From an uncultured Prevotellaceae bacterium (GTDB taxonomy: Bacteria > Bacteroidota > Bacteroidia > Bacteroidales > Bacteroidaceae), in contig CALAVF010000406.1 in NCBI GenBank assembly GCA_937892315.1, forward strand, positions 1 through 6,994: DNA of 6,994 nt. Direction: 5' to 3'. The notes under the pieces are model-generated. The model saw only the letters and a list, made by a program, of their open reading frames with translations, did not search any database and was not told the DNA's origin. Below, piece after piece: positions 6,062 to 6,994 of this stretch. Each line of letters opens with the position of its first letter. The stretch's first letter is position 1. A program made the position numbers and the translations under genes.

Positions 6062-6862
6062 CTATTTCAACAGTTTCCTCTCTCCATCTCCTTCCAGCAC
6101 TTTCATTTGCTGAATGGCTATTTGGTTGAGTTTCAAAAGCCGTTCACGCTGTGGCATTCCCTCGTTGATAAGCACGGAATTGATGTTCTCCATGTTGGAG
6201 AGGCAGATGAGTTCATTGATAGTGGCGTAGTCGCGAATGTTGCCTTGGAGCGTGGGGTTGGCATCGCGCCATTGCTTGGCTGTCATGCCAAACATTGCCA
6301 CGTTGAGCACATCGGCTTCCTCGGCATAGATGATGCTGGCTTGCAAGGGGGTGACTTCGTCTGGTATCAGATGGTGCTTGATGGCATCCGTATGAATGCG
6401 GTAGTTGATTTTGGAGAGTTCCCGTTTGGCTGTCCAGCCCAACAGTTTCTGCTCTTCCGCCTTCAGCCGTTGGTATTCTTTGACGAGCAAAAGTTGAAAC
6501 TTCGGACTGATCCACATCCCGAAATGATAGGCAATATCACGATGTGCATACGTTCCGCCATAACGTCCTGCCTTAGACACAATACCTATCGCCTTTGTCT
6601 TTTCTATCCAATTCTTCACGGAAAGTACAAAGTTGTTACTACCTGCCCTATTTTTAATTGTACCGAATTCGGTACAATTAAAAATAGGATTATACAGCAT
6701 CTCCCATTCTCCGAGGTATTCTATTGTACTCTTCAAACTGAGCCAACGAAATATGATGTGCTCTTGCATCTGGCTACGAGCCATGTCGGTCAAAGAAATA
6801 TAGTCCTCGTCATGATTCGAAATGACCGTTATTTCCGCGTTTTGTACTGTGATTTTTGCCAT
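6062..6862 (-). CDS. KilA-N domain protein (predicted DNA-binding)
   Basis: This 266-residue protein matches the KilA-N domain family frequent in Bacteroidales and also found in phage and large DNA virus antirepressor-like proteins. It begins MAKITVQNAEITVIS, followed by YISLTDMA (21-28), the WLSLKSTIEYLGEWE helix region (40-54), the NPIFN..EFGTIK stretch (58-70), SVKNWIEKTKAIGI (81-94) and GRYGGTYAHRDIAYHFGMWISPKFQL (99-124). The C-terminal half contains MTAKQWRDANP (193-203) and INELICLSNMENINS (215-229), as in full-length relatives. KilA-N is a predicted DNA-binding fold; the biological role of these chromosomal copies is generally not established. I chose ATG 6862 because the family starts MAKITVQN. 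The frame stays open upstream to a GTG at 6937, but those bases are the repeat leader and are not preserved as coding in copy 1. It shares orientation and promoter element with the restriction gene. Residues 59-72 are encoded by a perfect palindrome. Confidence 0.9.
   Translation of the reverse strand: MAKITVQNAEITVISNHDEDYISLTDMARSQMQEHIIFRWLSLKSTIEYLGEWEMLYNPIFNCTEFGTIKNRAGSNNFVLSVKNWIEKTKAIGIVSKAGRYGGTYAHRDIAYHFGMWISPKFQLLLVKEYQRLKAEEQKLLGWTAKRELSKINYRIHTDAIKHHLIPDEVTPLQASIIYAEEADVLNVAMFGMTAKQWRDANPTLQGNIRDYATINELICLSNMENINSVLINEGMPQRERLLKLNQIAIQQMKVLEGDGERKLLK
6647..6688. repeat. Perfect 42-bp palindrome inside the KilA-N coding sequence
   Basis: The sequence is its own reverse complement from 6647 to 6688 without a spacer, centred on GAATTC between 6667 and 6668; each arm runs CCTATTTTTAATTGTACCGAA toward the centre. 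It encodes residues 59-72 (P-I-F-N-C-T-E-F-G-T-I-K-N-R), which lie in a conserved part of the family, so it is not an obvious inserted element. It could be an operator, a cruciform-forming site or a recombination site; the sequence alone does not decide. Confidence 0.93.
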
Positions 6863-6866
6863 ATCC

Positions 6867-6994
6867 TTTGAACTTAGAACCTTCAGAATTGAATACGTTG
6901 ATGAAATGTGCCACAATGTCTGCTCAGCGAGGGGCACGGGTGGGTGCCAAACGCTTGCAAGGACAAAAGTACGGAAAATTTGGGAAAGAGGGAA
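6867..6994. repeat. Direct repeat, copy 2 (promoter-leader element of the KilA-N gene; continues past the window)
   Basis: This is the partner of 5833-5959 and begins 4 bases upstream of the KilA-N start codon. It holds the promoter box and the stem-loop AGCG-AGG-GGCAC-loop-GTGCC-AAA-CGCT (6926-6955). Relative to copy 1 the indel and one substitution fall in the outer bulge of this stem-loop, while the core stem is unchanged and the loop differs by one base. The second small stem of copy 1 is disrupted here. The match is still perfect at the window edge, so the true length is at least 128 bases. Confidence 0.93.
6964..6971 (-). promoter_or_regulatory. Promoter -7 box (TACTTTTG) of the KilA-N gene
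   Basis: TACTTTTG on the minus strand matches the Bacteroidetes TAnnTTTG box, and its position would start a leader of about 95 bases ending at ATG 6862. The -33 region is at or beyond the window edge. Conservation of the identical box in both repeat copies supports it. Confidence 0.6.

Noticed and set aside
6107..6871. 254-codon open frame on the plus strand opposite the KilA-N gene
   Set aside because: Antisense shadow. The part that looks familiar (PIFNCTEFGTIKNR) appears only because the 42-bp palindrome encodes the same residues on both strands.
6863..6937. N-terminal extension of the KilA-N protein from a GTG at 6937
   Set aside because: Those bases belong to the duplicated leader element, and the matching frame in copy 1 is shifted and stopped. 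The family normally begins MAKITVQN, which is at 6862.
1..6994. CRISPR array, tRNA or rRNA genes, or a transposase
   Set aside because: No regularly spaced long repeats, cloverleaf, rRNA segment or transposase motif was seen on either strand.

Overview
The window most likely comes from a Bacteroidales chromosome, probably Prevotella-like. The reasons are a KilA-N protein of the type common in that order, an acyl-CoA dehydrogenase with the extended C-terminal domain, several TAnnTTTG boxes (the Bacteroidetes -7 promoter consensus) upstream of the minus-strand genes, and no clear Shine-Dalgarno sequences. The assignment rests on recognition, not on a database search.

Layout. A housekeeping gene on the plus strand (1-407, 3' end of an acyl-CoA dehydrogenase) converges on an accessory block read entirely from the minus strand. 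The two sides are insulated by two intrinsic terminators facing opposite ways (430-464 on plus, 490-515 on minus). In transcription order the accessory block holds: a leader/promoter repeat (6994-6867), a KilA-N gene (6862-6062), a short purine-rich spacer, a second copy of the same leader repeat (5959-5833), a 220-base stretch full of palindromes, a 1203-residue nuclease-helicase-methyltransferase (5612-2001), a short tandem repeat array, and a 460-residue target-recognition protein (1907-525).

The two large minus-strand genes together make one Type ISP restriction-modification enzyme (LlaGI/LlaBIII family), normally a single chain of roughly 1,570-1,580 residues. Here it is cut exactly at the methyltransferase/target-recognition boundary. 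The two reading frames are in the same phase, separated by 93 bases with several in-frame stops, and an array of CATGAATT-type units supplies the first stop codon. All recognisable motifs are intact in both halves, so they may work as two subunits, similar in logic to HsdM and HsdS of Type I systems, or the locus may be a recent insertional break.

The most unusual parts are regulatory. A roughly 127-bp sequence carrying a promoter box and a folded leader occurs twice, directly flanking the KilA-N gene. The 220-base leader of the restriction gene has three copies of a GTCGGAC-type box, one of them 3 bases from the start codon, which can pair in mutually exclusive ways. The KilA-N gene contains a perfect 42-bp palindrome inside its conserved coding region. 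Together these suggest a defence module whose expression may be switched by leader structure or by DNA-binding at palindromes; that is inference.
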